Shown here one piece after another: positions 1 to 5,519 of a stretch of DNA of 6,263 bases. The first letter of the stretch is position 1. Every line of letters begins with the position of its first letter. This DNA comes from Treponema sp. (lineage in GTDB: Bacteria > Spirochaetota > Spirochaetia > Treponematales > Breznakiellaceae), in NCBI GenBank assembly GCA_031258265.1, contig JAIRNB010000032.1:1-6263 (forward strand). The letters are read 5' to 3'. The translations under genes and the position numbers were made by a program. The notes under the pieces were generated by a model. The model made no database searches. It had not been told where the DNA came from and saw only the letters and a list, made by a program, of their open reading frames with translations.

Positions 1-251
1 ATCTCCCGGTAAGCATGGATGTAATGGGCCTGGAAGAGGCCAGGGAGAGGGGGGCTATCGCCCTTTTTGGGGAAAAATACGAGTCCCAGGTCAAGGTTTA
101 CACCATCGGGGATGAGTCCACCGGGATCTTCTCCCGGGAGGTCTGCGGCGGTCCCCATGTGGAACGGACCGGAAGCCTGGGAAGCTTCAAAATCCAAAAG
201 GAGCAAAGTTCCAGCGCCGGGGTCAGGCGAATCCGGGCGGTTTTGGAATAG
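1..251 (+). CDS. alaS: Alanyl-tRNA synthetase, C-terminal part (5' end outside window)
   Basis: Cytoplasmic enzyme that charges tRNA-Ala with alanine. Only the end is present, read in the frame beginning at base 3; the first methionine codon, at 15, is internal. What is visible is the second half of the editing domain (tRNA_SAD family): the family-typical ALFGEKY segment, then CGGPH, which corresponds to the CGGTH zinc-binding Cys/His motif of the editing site, then AGVRRI, the usual end of this domain. The Thr of CGGTH is Pro here, and a few extra residues precede the Cys. The protein stops (TAG) right after this domain, so the DHHA1/C-Ala domain of typical 870-residue bacterial enzymes is absent. 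As I recall, Borrelia and Treponema enzymes are also short (about 600 residues), so this is probably a lineage trait and not a truncation. No clear intrinsic terminator follows. Confidence 0.93.
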   Translation, partial: LPVSMDVMGLEEARERGAIALFGEKYESQVKVYTIGDESTGIFSREVCGGPHVERTGSLGSFKIQKEQSSSAGVRRIRAVLE

Positions 252-289
252 CCAAAGGGCGGATTTTTTCGTATATTTGGGAGGTTATT

Positions 290-369
290 CTTAAAACCCG
301 GTTAGTTTTGGATTTTATCTGGCCTGTAGTTTGGCCGCCGTAACCGCATTTCCCGGCAGGGGTTTTAAG
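290..369. repeat. Nested inverted repeat downstream of alaS
   Basis: A perfect 10-bp inverted repeat, CTTAAAACCC (290-299) with GGGTTTTAAG (360-369), encloses a 5-bp repeat, GGTTA (300-304) with TAACC (341-345), and a GGCC/GGCC pair (321-324 with 333-336). On the 5' side the first two stems are contiguous; on the 3' side 14 bases (346-359) bulge out. In alaS mRNA it could form a 3'-end structure, but there is no run of T after the stem, so it is not a classical intrinsic terminator. It lies just before the TATAAT box at 390 and may instead bind a regulator. Function unknown. Confidence 0.5.
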
Positions 370-389
370 TAGAGTCCGTCCATGATGTA

Positions 390-395
390 TATAAT
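390..395 (+). promoter_or_regulatory. Candidate -10 box for the parvulin-like/nusB/TPR operon
   Basis: A consensus TATAAT lies 84 bases before the ATG at 480. No good -35 box is seen at 16-18 bp; the nearest resemblance is TTTAAG (364-369), with too long a spacer of 20. A second, weaker option is TTGAAA (417-422) with TTTAGT (441-446), spacer 18. This is the only non-coding gap upstream of the three closely packed genes, so an operon promoter is expected here, but the exact choice is uncertain. Confidence 0.4.
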
Positions 396-479
396 GGATT
401 CAGGACCGCGGGTTCCTTGAAAAAGGTATTTGCGCAGCGGTTTAGTACAGAACGTAGACGCTAAGTGAAAGGATATTCT

Positions 480-1538
480 ATGAGACGGTTGTTTTTCACG
501 GCTTTATTCCTGGCGGTTGGATTCCCGGCGCTTTTTGCCCAAAATGAAGCTCAAACGGTGGCAATGATCGAACTTGTCAAAAAGGAACCTATTACCGTAC
601 GGCAGCTCAAGGCGGAACTGGCCCCCCTGGAACAGGCTCGGGGCCGGCCTTACTCCGTGGCCGAACGGCGGGCCGCCCTGGATGAACTTGCCAATCAGCG
701 GCTTATCCTCCAGGCGGCGGAACGGGACAGGATCGCCGTATCGGAAAGTGAAATTGACGCAGCCCTGCGGGAGTCCCTGTCCCAGCAAAGCGGCCGGGCC
801 CTGACGGATGCGGAATACGCCCAGGCCATGCAGCAGTTGGGGACCAACACCGCGGCGGTCCGGCAAAATGTAAGCAAACAGCTCCTCATGCAGAAGTACC
901 TCATGTCGAAGAAGCAGGCGCAGATCAACGCGGTAAAGCCGCCCACCGATGAGGATGTTCTTAACTGGTTTAACCTTAACAAGGCAAAAATGATACGGCC
1001 GGATACGGTGCGTCTCAACCTGATCTCCGTCCCCTACGGCCCGGATTCGGCCAGCAAGCTGCGGGCAAAGGAAGTTGCCGACCGCCTGGTCCGGGACATT
1101 GGCGGGAACATCTCTAAATTCGACGAGGCCGTCCTGAAAGGGCAGGCATCGCGGACGGGCAATGGGGCTGTGCCGGAGGCCGGCTATGTTTCCACCCGGG
1201 GATTTTTTGTAAGCCGGACCGCGGAGGCCCAGCAGGCGGTGGGGGAAAAGTTCCTTGCCATAGCGTTTAGCCTTAAACAGGGGGAAGTGTCCCCCCTTAT
1301 CGAAAACGATCTCGCCTACCAGTTCATCAAAGTTACCGAATTTTTACCCCAAAAGGCCCTGGAACTGGACGATCCTATGGACCCGGCGAATCCGGTTACC
1401 GTAAGGCAGTACATACGCCAGGGTATTATGAACGAACGTTTTCAGGTGGCGGTGGATCAGGCCCTTAAAGAATTGATTGACGATCTGCGGAAATCACGAA
1501 ACGTGGTAACGATCTATGAACAGTATTTGAACTGGTAG
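480..1538 (+). CDS. Exported parvulin/SurA-like folding protein with degenerate PPIase domain
   Basis: Predicted 352-residue periplasmic or envelope-associated chaperone of the SurA/PrsA type. The ATG at 480 is preferred over the in-frame GTG at 465: GAAAGGA (467-473) sits 6 nt before it, and the protein then begins with a signal peptide (MRR, hydrophobic residues 4-19, probable cleavage after A20, PALFA/QNE). Residues 23-150 are helical and charged like SurA N-terminal domains, including RRAALDELANQRLILQAAE (63-81). Residues 175-290 resemble a parvulin domain: a RLNLISVPYG start and an AFSLKQGEVSPLIEND end. The residues usually tied to isomerase activity look lost: the first His position is in LIS, GGDLG is replaced by NGAVPEAG, and GYHII reads AYQFI. 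I infer a chaperone and not an active isomerase. It is probably the counterpart of the T. pallidum protein called basic membrane protein (TpN39b, TP1016; from memory). It is the first gene of an operon with nusB. Confidence 0.75.
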   Translation: MRRLFFTALFLAVGFPALFAQNEAQTVAMIELVKKEPITVRQLKAELAPLEQARGRPYSVAERRAALDELANQRLILQAAERDRIAVSESEIDAALRESLSQQSGRALTDAEYAQAMQQLGTNTAAVRQNVSKQLLMQKYLMSKKQAQINAVKPPTDEDVLNWFNLNKAKMIRPDTVRLNLISVPYGPDSASKLRAKEVADRLVRDIGGNISKFDEAVLKGQASRTGNGAVPEAGYVSTRGFFVSRTAEAQQAVGEKFLAIAFSLKQGEVSPLIENDLAYQFIKVTEFLPQKALELDDPMDPANPVTVRQYIRQGIMNERFQVAVDQALKELIDDLRKSRNVVTIYEQYLNW

Positions 1539-1539
1539 C

Positions 1540-2025
1540 ATGGCATCCCGCAGGAAAGGACGAATACTGGCCTTCCAGGACCTCTACTCCTGGGAAGTAA
1601 ACGTTAAAAAAATTTCCCGATCGGAAAGCCGGGCCGGGGAAGTCCCCGCCGTTCCCCCGGAGCTTTTGGAATTTCCCTGGCTGGAACAGGAGAAGCGGGC
1701 CGCCCTGGAGGAGGACATCTCTGTTTTTTCCCGGCTCCTCGTGGTGGGCACCATAGAAAACATCGCCGCCATTGATAAAATGATCAAAAAACACCTGGAG
1801 AACTGGGATTTTAGCCGTCTAAGCCGGGTAGATCTGGCAATTTTACGGATGAGTACCTATACCCTGATGTTTCAGGCCGACGTGGCCCCTTCCATCGTCA
1901 TTAACGAAGCCATCGGCATTTCAAAGGAATTCGGCGCCAATGACTCTTATCGTTTCATCAACGGCGTGTTGGACAGCATCAAAGAGACCCTGCAAAAGAA
2001 TCCGGCCCTCCGGGGAACCGGGTGA
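1540..2025 (+). CDS. nusB: Transcription antitermination factor NusB
   Basis: Cytoplasmic RNA-binding protein that, with NusE (ribosomal protein S10), binds boxA RNA and supports antitermination, chiefly on rRNA operons. The 161 residues show the whole family: an N-terminal SRRKGRILAFQDLYSWE helix with the basic RRKGR cluster, and a C-terminal core containing NWDFSRLSRVDLAILRM (88-104), VAPSIVINEAIGISKEFG (115-132) and RFINGVLDSI (138-147), matching the family pattern of a VDRAILR-like helix, an INEAV-like segment and FVNGVLD. Length is at the upper end of the usual 130-165; the extra residues (about 25-45, rich in Glu and Pro) lie between the first helices. The ATG begins one base after the TAG of the preceding gene with no good Shine-Dalgarno sequence, so translation is probably coupled. 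Its stop overlaps the next gene's GTG. Confidence 0.95.
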   Translation: MASRRKGRILAFQDLYSWEVNVKKISRSESRAGEVPAVPPELLEFPWLEQEKRAALEEDISVFSRLLVVGTIENIAAIDKMIKKHLENWDFSRLSRVDLAILRMSTYTLMFQADVAPSIVINEAIGISKEFGANDSYRFINGVLDSIKETLQKNPALRGTG

Positions 2026-3710
2026 TCCCTAACCCCAAGGCTTCAGGGTTGGTGATCAAAGCGGCGGCCGCGGCGGGGCTCCTGCTTTCCGCGCTCATCT
2101 GCGCTGTTCTCATTGCCGTTACCCTGCGGCCCCGGGGGGCTGCCCCCGAAGGGGGCGGGTTTCACCGCCTGCTGGAGGATTACGACCGGATCTTCGGGGC
2201 CGGGGAACAGGGGAAAAACGGGGCCGGCGGCCGGCCGGAAACTCCGGCCGCCATGCTGGACCGGCTGGACAAAATCGAGAAAAACGTCCAGGGAGTCGAA
2301 TCCTGGCTTTCCCTGCTCAAACGCCGCCGGGCCCTGGCAAAGGCTTACCCCCGCATGACCGGCCAGTACCAGGATGCCTGCCGCAGGGCTGCCGCGGCCT
2401 TCCCCTGGTCTGAACCCCTGGCAGCCCTGGCCCTCAGCCTCCCCGGCAGCGCCGAAAGCCGGGACCATGGGGCCCTCATTAACAATACCCGGTTCATTCC
2501 CCTGGCCCTGGCCGCCGCCGTCCTCCGGGGGGACTTCGACAGCCCCGGCCGGGCTGCCGAAAACAGGGGAGAAAACCTCCTCTCCCTGGGGCTCCCCCTT
2601 ATCCGTTCCGGCCTCCCCGCCGGCATGGGGGACCGGCTTATCGTCAATCTGGTCCTTTTGAAGATTCTCAAAGGGGACTACCCCGGCGCGGAGGCCCAGC
2701 TTCAAGGGCTTTCCCGGAACGCCGGCCAGGGGGCCTTCCTGGGGGAGTATTACTATGATTTCGGGGACCCCCTGCGGGCCGCAGAAATGTTTAACCGGGC
2801 CGGCGGCGAAGGGGGACTACTCCGTTCAGCGGACGCCCTCTGGCTGGGGGGAAAAAACGAAAATGCCGGAAACATCTGGCGGACCCTTATCTCCGCGGCT
2901 GCGGGGCCGGAGGCGCGGCTCCGCAGCCTCTACAACTTAGGGGCCTCCTTCCCGGAGGACCGGGAGAAATGGTTTACCCTCCTCCACCGGGCCGGGGAGG
3001 AGGATCCCGCCCTCCGGGGGAATTCCGCCTATGTCTACGGCTTAATTGGTTATACCCGGTATATGGGCCCCTACGAGGCCCTGGAACTTCTGGACAGCCG
3101 GCTCCGGTCCCCGGAGGATTCCCCGGCCCTGGCGGCCCTGCGGGACCTGGAAATCCTGCGCCGCCGGGGGGAACTCTGGCCGCCCGAACGGACCGTGGCG
3201 GAAACATGGCTGCTCCTGGACCGCTACCCCGGAGACCCCAGGCTTTACAGTTGGGCGGCCTGGTACTTTGACTATCAGCGCCGCGGAGAGGAGGGGGCTA
3301 TCCTGATTAAAACCGCGGGCTACCGGAACATCCGCGAGCCCCGGCTGGACCTAAGCGCCGCCCTGAACGATCTCGCGGCGGGCCGCCTGGACGAGGCGGA
3401 AAAGGGGCTGCGTTCCATTGTTTCCACACCGGCCGGCCGCCAAATCTGGCAGGCGGAGGCAAACCTGGGCCTTATCGCGGAAGCCCGCCGCGCCCCTGCC
3501 GAAGCCCTGGAGCATTATGAAATGGCCGCCGGCGGGGTTAAGGACCGGCAGGCTGCCAGCCGCCTGCAGCGGCGAATTGCCGGCTGCCTGCGAAGCCTGG
3601 GCAGGAAAGAAGAAAGCCGCCGGGTCCTCCGCTACAGCCTGGATCTGGACAGTGGCAATCTGGCGGCCCGGCTGGAACTGCGGCGTCTGGAAGAAGCGGA
3701 AGAAGAGTAG
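2022..3710 (+). CDS. Membrane-anchored TPR-repeat protein of unknown function
   Basis: A 562-residue protein starting with GTG, whose last two bases form part of the nusB TGA stop (GTGA), with GGGGAA 4 nt upstream. An in-frame GTG at 2052 is a less likely start. Residues 11-34 are one hydrophobic segment followed by RPR, a likely signal anchor placing most of the protein outside the inner membrane. The rest is almost wholly alpha-helical with tetratricopeptide-like pairs. The clearest repeats are at the C-terminus, at about 441-475 (LNDLAAGRLDEAEKGLRSIV), 477-510 (NLGLIAEARRAPAEALEHYE) and 514-547 (IAGCLRSLGRKEESRRVL), with looser ones between 190 and 330. No enzyme motif is seen. TPR proteins act as scaffolds, so an envelope-assembly or division partner is possible, but that is a guess. 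The gene looks richer in G+C than its neighbours. It corresponds in position to T. pallidum TP1014 if I recall the order correctly. Confidence 0.8.
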   Translation: MIPNPKASGLVIKAAAAAGLLLSALICAVLIAVTLRPRGAAPEGGGFHRLLEDYDRIFGAGEQGKNGAGGRPETPAAMLDRLDKIEKNVQGVESWLSLLKRRRALAKAYPRMTGQYQDACRRAAAAFPWSEPLAALALSLPGSAESRDHGALINNTRFIPLALAAAVLRGDFDSPGRAAENRGENLLSLGLPLIRSGLPAGMGDRLIVNLVLLKILKGDYPGAEAQLQGLSRNAGQGAFLGEYYYDFGDPLRAAEMFNRAGGEGGLLRSADALWLGGKNENAGNIWRTLISAAAGPEARLRSLYNLGASFPEDREKWFTLLHRAGEEDPALRGNSAYVYGLIGYTRYMGPYEALELLDSRLRSPEDSPALAALRDLEILRRRGELWPPERTVAETWLLLDRYPGDPRLYSWAAWYFDYQRRGEEGAILIKTAGYRNIREPRLDLSAALNDLAAGRLDEAEKGLRSIVSTPAGRQIWQAEANLGLIAEARRAPAEALEHYEMAAGGVKDRQAASRLQRRIAGCLRSLGRKEESRRVLRYSLDLDSGNLAARLELRRLEEAEEE

Positions 3711-3728
3711 AATCCGGACAAAATTTTC

Positions 3729-3757
3729 TTGACCACCGTATCCAGTTTTTGTATATT
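3729..3757 (+). promoter_or_regulatory. sigma70-type promoter for groES
   Basis: TTGACC (3729-3734), a 17-bp spacer and TATATT (3752-3757) match the housekeeping consensus at 5 of 6 positions in each box. It lies just after the TPR gene stop and points to groES. Transcription would begin near 3764, giving a leader of about 160 nt that contains the three hairpins described next. Confidence 0.72.
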
Positions 3758-3773
3758 CAATTACGGGTAAATT

Positions 3774-3892
3774 GCGGGGAACTTCTAAAGGCTTCAGTGT
3801 TTAGAAGTTCCCCGCTGAAAACGGCGCGTTTTGTGCCTTTAGGCGTAAAACCGCGCGGCGTTTCTAAAAACCAGCCGGATTTTAGAAACGCC
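3774..3892 (+). promoter_or_regulatory. Three consecutive hairpins in the groES leader
   Basis: Hairpin 1: a perfect 16-bp stem, GCGGGGAACTTCTAAA (3774-3789) with its complement at 3800-3815, loop of 10. Hairpin 2: 3824-3837 with 3842-3856, 14 pairs including two G-U wobbles and one bulged C (3852), loop TTTA. Hairpin 3: a perfect 13-bp stem, GGCGTTTCTAAAA (3857-3869) with 3880-3892, loop of 10. Hairpins 2 and 3 abut. Hairpins 1 and 3 share TTCTAAA/TTTAGAA at the loop end, so the right arm of 1 could pair with the left arm of 3 around hairpin 2. None is followed by a T run, so ordinary termination is unlikely. Possible roles are a 5'-UTR switch or mRNA stabiliser, a repressor operator, or an inserted palindromic repeat. 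It is not the CIRCE sequence. Confidence 0.65.
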
Positions 3893-3925
3893 TGTGAAGT
3901 CCAAACTAAACGGAGGATTTAAACT

Positions 3926-4192
3926 ATGAAGGTAAAGCCCTTGGCAGACAGGATCATTGTCAAGCTGGAAAAAAGTGAAACAAAATCCGCTGGGGGAATC
4001 ATCATTCCCGACACCGCCCAGGAAAAGACCCAGCAGGGCGTAGTGGTTGATGTGGGGGACGATAAAGACGTTATCAAAGTGAGTCCCGGTCAGAAGGTCC
4101 TGTACGATAAATACGCGGGTACCCAGATTAAAATTGAAGGGGAAGAACACCTGATCCTCAAAATGCAGGATATTCTCGCCACTATCGAGTAG
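3926..4192 (+). CDS. groES: Co-chaperonin GroES
   Basis: Cytoplasmic 10-kDa heptameric lid of the GroEL folding chamber. The 88 residues carry the family landmarks: KPLADRIIVK at the N-terminus, the mobile loop at about 16-33 with hydrophobic tripeptide I25-I27 (IVL in E. coli) that docks on GroEL, QQGVVVDVG, and the C-terminal YDKYAGTQIKIEGEEHLIL and DILATIE. It is somewhat shorter than E. coli GroES (97); the missing residues fall in the roof beta-hairpin (VGDDKDVIKVSPG). GGAGG (3912-3916) lies 9 nt before the ATG. The gene is alone: a strong terminator follows and groEL is absent, as in T. pallidum where groES and groEL are apart (from memory). Regulation probably acts through its own promoter and structured leader. 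Confidence 0.97.
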   Translation: MKVKPLADRIIVKLEKSETKSAGGIIIPDTAQEKTQQGVVVDVGDDKDVIKVSPGQKVLYDKYAGTQIKIEGEEHLILKMQDILATIE

Positions 4193-4203
4193 GAATCCGC
4201 GTG

Positions 4204-4234
4204 AAAGCCCGGTCCCGAAGGGTCCGGGCTTTTT
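4204..4234 (+). terminator. Intrinsic terminator of groES
   Basis: The stem AAAGCCCGG (4204-4212) pairs with CCGGGCTTT (4224-4232). One T-T mismatch (4213/4223) is followed by CCC/GGG and a GAA loop (4217-4219). The T run 4230-4234 completes a textbook rho-independent terminator 11 bases after the groES stop. Confidence 0.93.
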
Positions 4235-4459
4235 CTGTGTCATTTTGATACGGTTTTTTACACATAATTGGAAAAAGTGTCATATTAGGACAGATTAAAA
4301 ACAAAAATTCTAAAATTCCTCTTTTTTGGCTTTACAAAATCCTATGGACTTTGTTTCAAGCCCCCGTGGGTTTTAAAATTCTGTCCTTTCATCCGTAATT
4401 CCTCGATAAAATCTCCCTTTTTTCGATATTTTTCTATTTTTTCGGTTAAGACGCCGGTC
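4235..4459. other. AT-rich upstream region of the sigma factor gene
   Basis: Together with the terminator and promoter this makes a gene-free stretch of 317 bases (4193-4509). No ORF worth calling is seen. It is strikingly AT- and pyrimidine-rich compared with the genes. It holds an 8-bp inverted repeat, AGGACAGA (4287-4294) with TCTGTCCT (4380-4387); a direct repeat GTGTCAT at 4237 and 4277, exactly 40 bp apart; and AATTCCTC at 4314 and 4397. Enhancer-binding activators of sigma54 promoters usually bind 80-200 bp upstream, so these are candidate activator sites, but nothing in the bases identifies the protein. Confidence 0.4.
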
Positions 4460-4476
4460 TTGGCATGGTTTTTGCT
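4460..4476 (+). promoter_or_regulatory. sigma54 (RpoN) -24/-12 promoter of the sigma factor gene
   Basis: TTGGCATGGTTTTTGCT matches the sigma54 consensus (TTGGCACG, four bases, TTGCA) at all but two positions. The invariant GG (4462-4463) and GC (4474-4475) are separated by exactly the required 10 bp. Placing the GC at -12 puts the start of transcription near 4487, leaving a leader of about 22 nt that just holds the AGGAGG ribosome site (4499-4504). Such promoters need an ATP-driven enhancer-binding activator. A weaker sigma70-like match (TTGTTT 4351, TAAAAT 4374, spacer 17) lies upstream. Confidence 0.82.
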
Positions 4477-4509
4477 CTTCTATTAGTACAAACCATATAG
4501 GAGGCGTTA

Positions 4510-5391
4510 ATGACCGCGATGACGATGAAACGAACGAAGCTGAAAAAAGAGAATTTTGACGGAAGGGAAAACATCCTCTCCACCTACCTGCGGGAGATCA
4601 ATAAGATCCCCCTGCTTTCCAGAGAAGAAGAAGATACGGCTGCCAGGGAGGCGGCCAAGGGCAATAAAGCCGCCCGGGACAGGTTGATAAATGGAAATTT
4701 GCGATTTGTAGTGAATGTGGCGAAAAAGTACCAGGGCCAGGGGCTTGCCATCATGGACCTGATTAGCGAAGGCAACATCGGACTTATGAATGCCGTTGAA
4801 CGTTACGATGTGGAAAAGGGCTATCATTTTATATCCTATGCCGTGTGGTGGATTAGACAGGCAATCCTTAAGGCTATCTGTGAAAAGTCCCGGATGATCC
4901 GGCTGCCCCTGAACCGGGCTAACGAACTGGTTCAAATCCAGAAGGCCCGCAAGCTGGTACAGGACAACCAGTCCATAGAAGCGGAAATCCGGGAAGTGGC
5001 CCGGCTCCTTAACATGGATAAGGAGCATGTGGCGGAACTAATAAACATCAGCCGGGAGCATGTCTCCCTGGATAACCCCATATCCGCGGACAGGGACTCC
5101 AGTTCCCTGGAAGAGTTCATCGAAGATGAACAGCACGAGGCCCCGGAACAGTACGCCATGAACCGGGCCTTGAAACAGGACATAGAAGATGTCCTGGAGA
5201 CCCTGGATAAGAAAGAGGCGACCGTTATCCGCTTCCGTTACGGCCTGGGAAACTGCGCCCCTCTTTCCCTGAAGGAACTCGGCGACCGTTTCAACCTGAC
5301 CAAAGAACGGATCCGGCAAATCGAGAAGAAGGCCATCAAGCGGCTGCAGCATCCCATTCGCCGGCGGCTTCTTAAATCCTACGTGGCCTAA
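4510..5391 (+). CDS. RNA polymerase sigma factor, sigma70 family, group 2 (RpoS/RpoD-like)
   Basis: A 293-residue promoter-specificity subunit of RNA polymerase. Visible regions: 1.2 at about 21-55 (LSTYLREINKIPLLSREEE); 2.1-2.4 at 56-125, with NLRFVVNVAKKYQGQGL, DLISEGNIGL (core binding) and YHFISYAVWWIRQAI, keeping the aromatic residues that melt the -10 element; 3 at about 127-205, starting RMIRLPLNR; 4 at 222-290, with the helix-turn-helix LKELGDRFNLTKERIRQIE for -35 recognition. Region 1.1 and the long insertion of the primary RpoD are missing, so this is a group 2 alternative factor. The residue aligned with E. coli sigma70 T440 is Leu (QAIL), and that aligned with R584 is Lys. AGGAGG lies 5 nt before the ATG. 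The sigma54 promoter suggests an RpoN-controlled stress or host-adaptation regulator like Borrelia RpoS. Orthology to RpoS is not proven from sequence alone, so I give no symbol. Confidence 0.93.
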   Translation: MTAMTMKRTKLKKENFDGRENILSTYLREINKIPLLSREEEDTAAREAAKGNKAARDRLINGNLRFVVNVAKKYQGQGLAIMDLISEGNIGLMNAVERYDVEKGYHFISYAVWWIRQAILKAICEKSRMIRLPLNRANELVQIQKARKLVQDNQSIEAEIREVARLLNMDKEHVAELINISREHVSLDNPISADRDSSSLEEFIEDEQHEAPEQYAMNRALKQDIEDVLETLDKKEATVIRFRYGLGNCAPLSLKELGDRFNLTKERIRQIEKKAIKRLQHPIRRRLLKSYVA

Positions 5392-5400
5392 TACCAGGAT

Positions 5401-5519
5401 TTGGGCGCATCCCCGCCTTTGCTTTCGCAAAGGCGGGGACCGGGCTATCCGCTCCAATCTTTTGGCTTCGCCAAAAGTATTTCCGCTCTATCCCTTGCGC
5501 ATTCGCATTGCGGCGCAAA
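5401..5519. repeat. Structured intergenic repeat with hairpins and paired TCCGCTC motifs
   Basis: Hairpin A has a 13-bp stem (5410-5422 with 5427-5439; CCCCGCCTTTGC core) and a TTTC loop. It is followed by CCGGGCTATCCGCTCCAATC, hairpin B (CTTTTGGC 5459-5466, GCCAAAAG 5470-5477, loop TTC), a second motif copy TTCCGCTCTATCCC, and hairpin C (TTGCGC 5495-5500 with GCGCAA 5513-5518). The two TCCGCTC motifs (5448 and 5482) flank hairpin B as direct repeats. I recognise this arrangement from intergenic repeats common in Treponema and Bacteroidetes genomes, where it often yields spurious hypothetical ORFs; this is recollection and not a search. An outer 8-bp inverted repeat, TAGGCGGT (5530-5537) with ACCGCCTA (5579-5586), may mark a longer element. 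Hairpin A could also end sigma gene transcripts, though it has no T run. Confidence 0.68.

Noticed and set aside
465..479. GTG at 465 as start of the parvulin-like gene
   Set aside because: The ATG at 480 has GAAAGGA at good spacing and gives a cleaner signal peptide; the GTG lies at that ribosome site.
2022..2110. Lipoprotein signal with Cys 27 in the TPR protein
   Set aside because: The Cys is inside the hydrophobic segment and preceded by ALI; position -1 is Ile, which does not fit a lipobox.
2043..2705. 220-codon open frame on the - strand inside the TPR gene
   Set aside because: It is low-complexity (Gly, Pro and Ala rich) and mirrors a G+C-rich coding strand; no family signature, and the + strand reading has TPR pattern and operon linkage.
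3774..3892. CIRCE (HrcA operator) upstream of groES
   Set aside because: The architecture is similar, but the arms do not match TTAGCACTC/GAGTGCTAA.
3839..4243. 134-codon - strand frame over groES
   Set aside because: It is the complement of an unmistakable groES and runs through its leader hairpins and terminator.
4358..4374. Small hairpin AAGCCC/GGGTTT as a second terminator
   Set aside because: Only six pairs including a G-T, with no proper T run after it.
4351..4379. sigma70 promoter TTGTTT-17-TAAAAT for the sigma gene
   Set aside because: The -35 box is weak and such matches are common in AT-rich DNA; kept only as a possible secondary promoter.
4507..5028. 173-codon - strand frame over the sigma factor gene
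   Set aside because: Shadow of a well-conserved sigma70-family gene.
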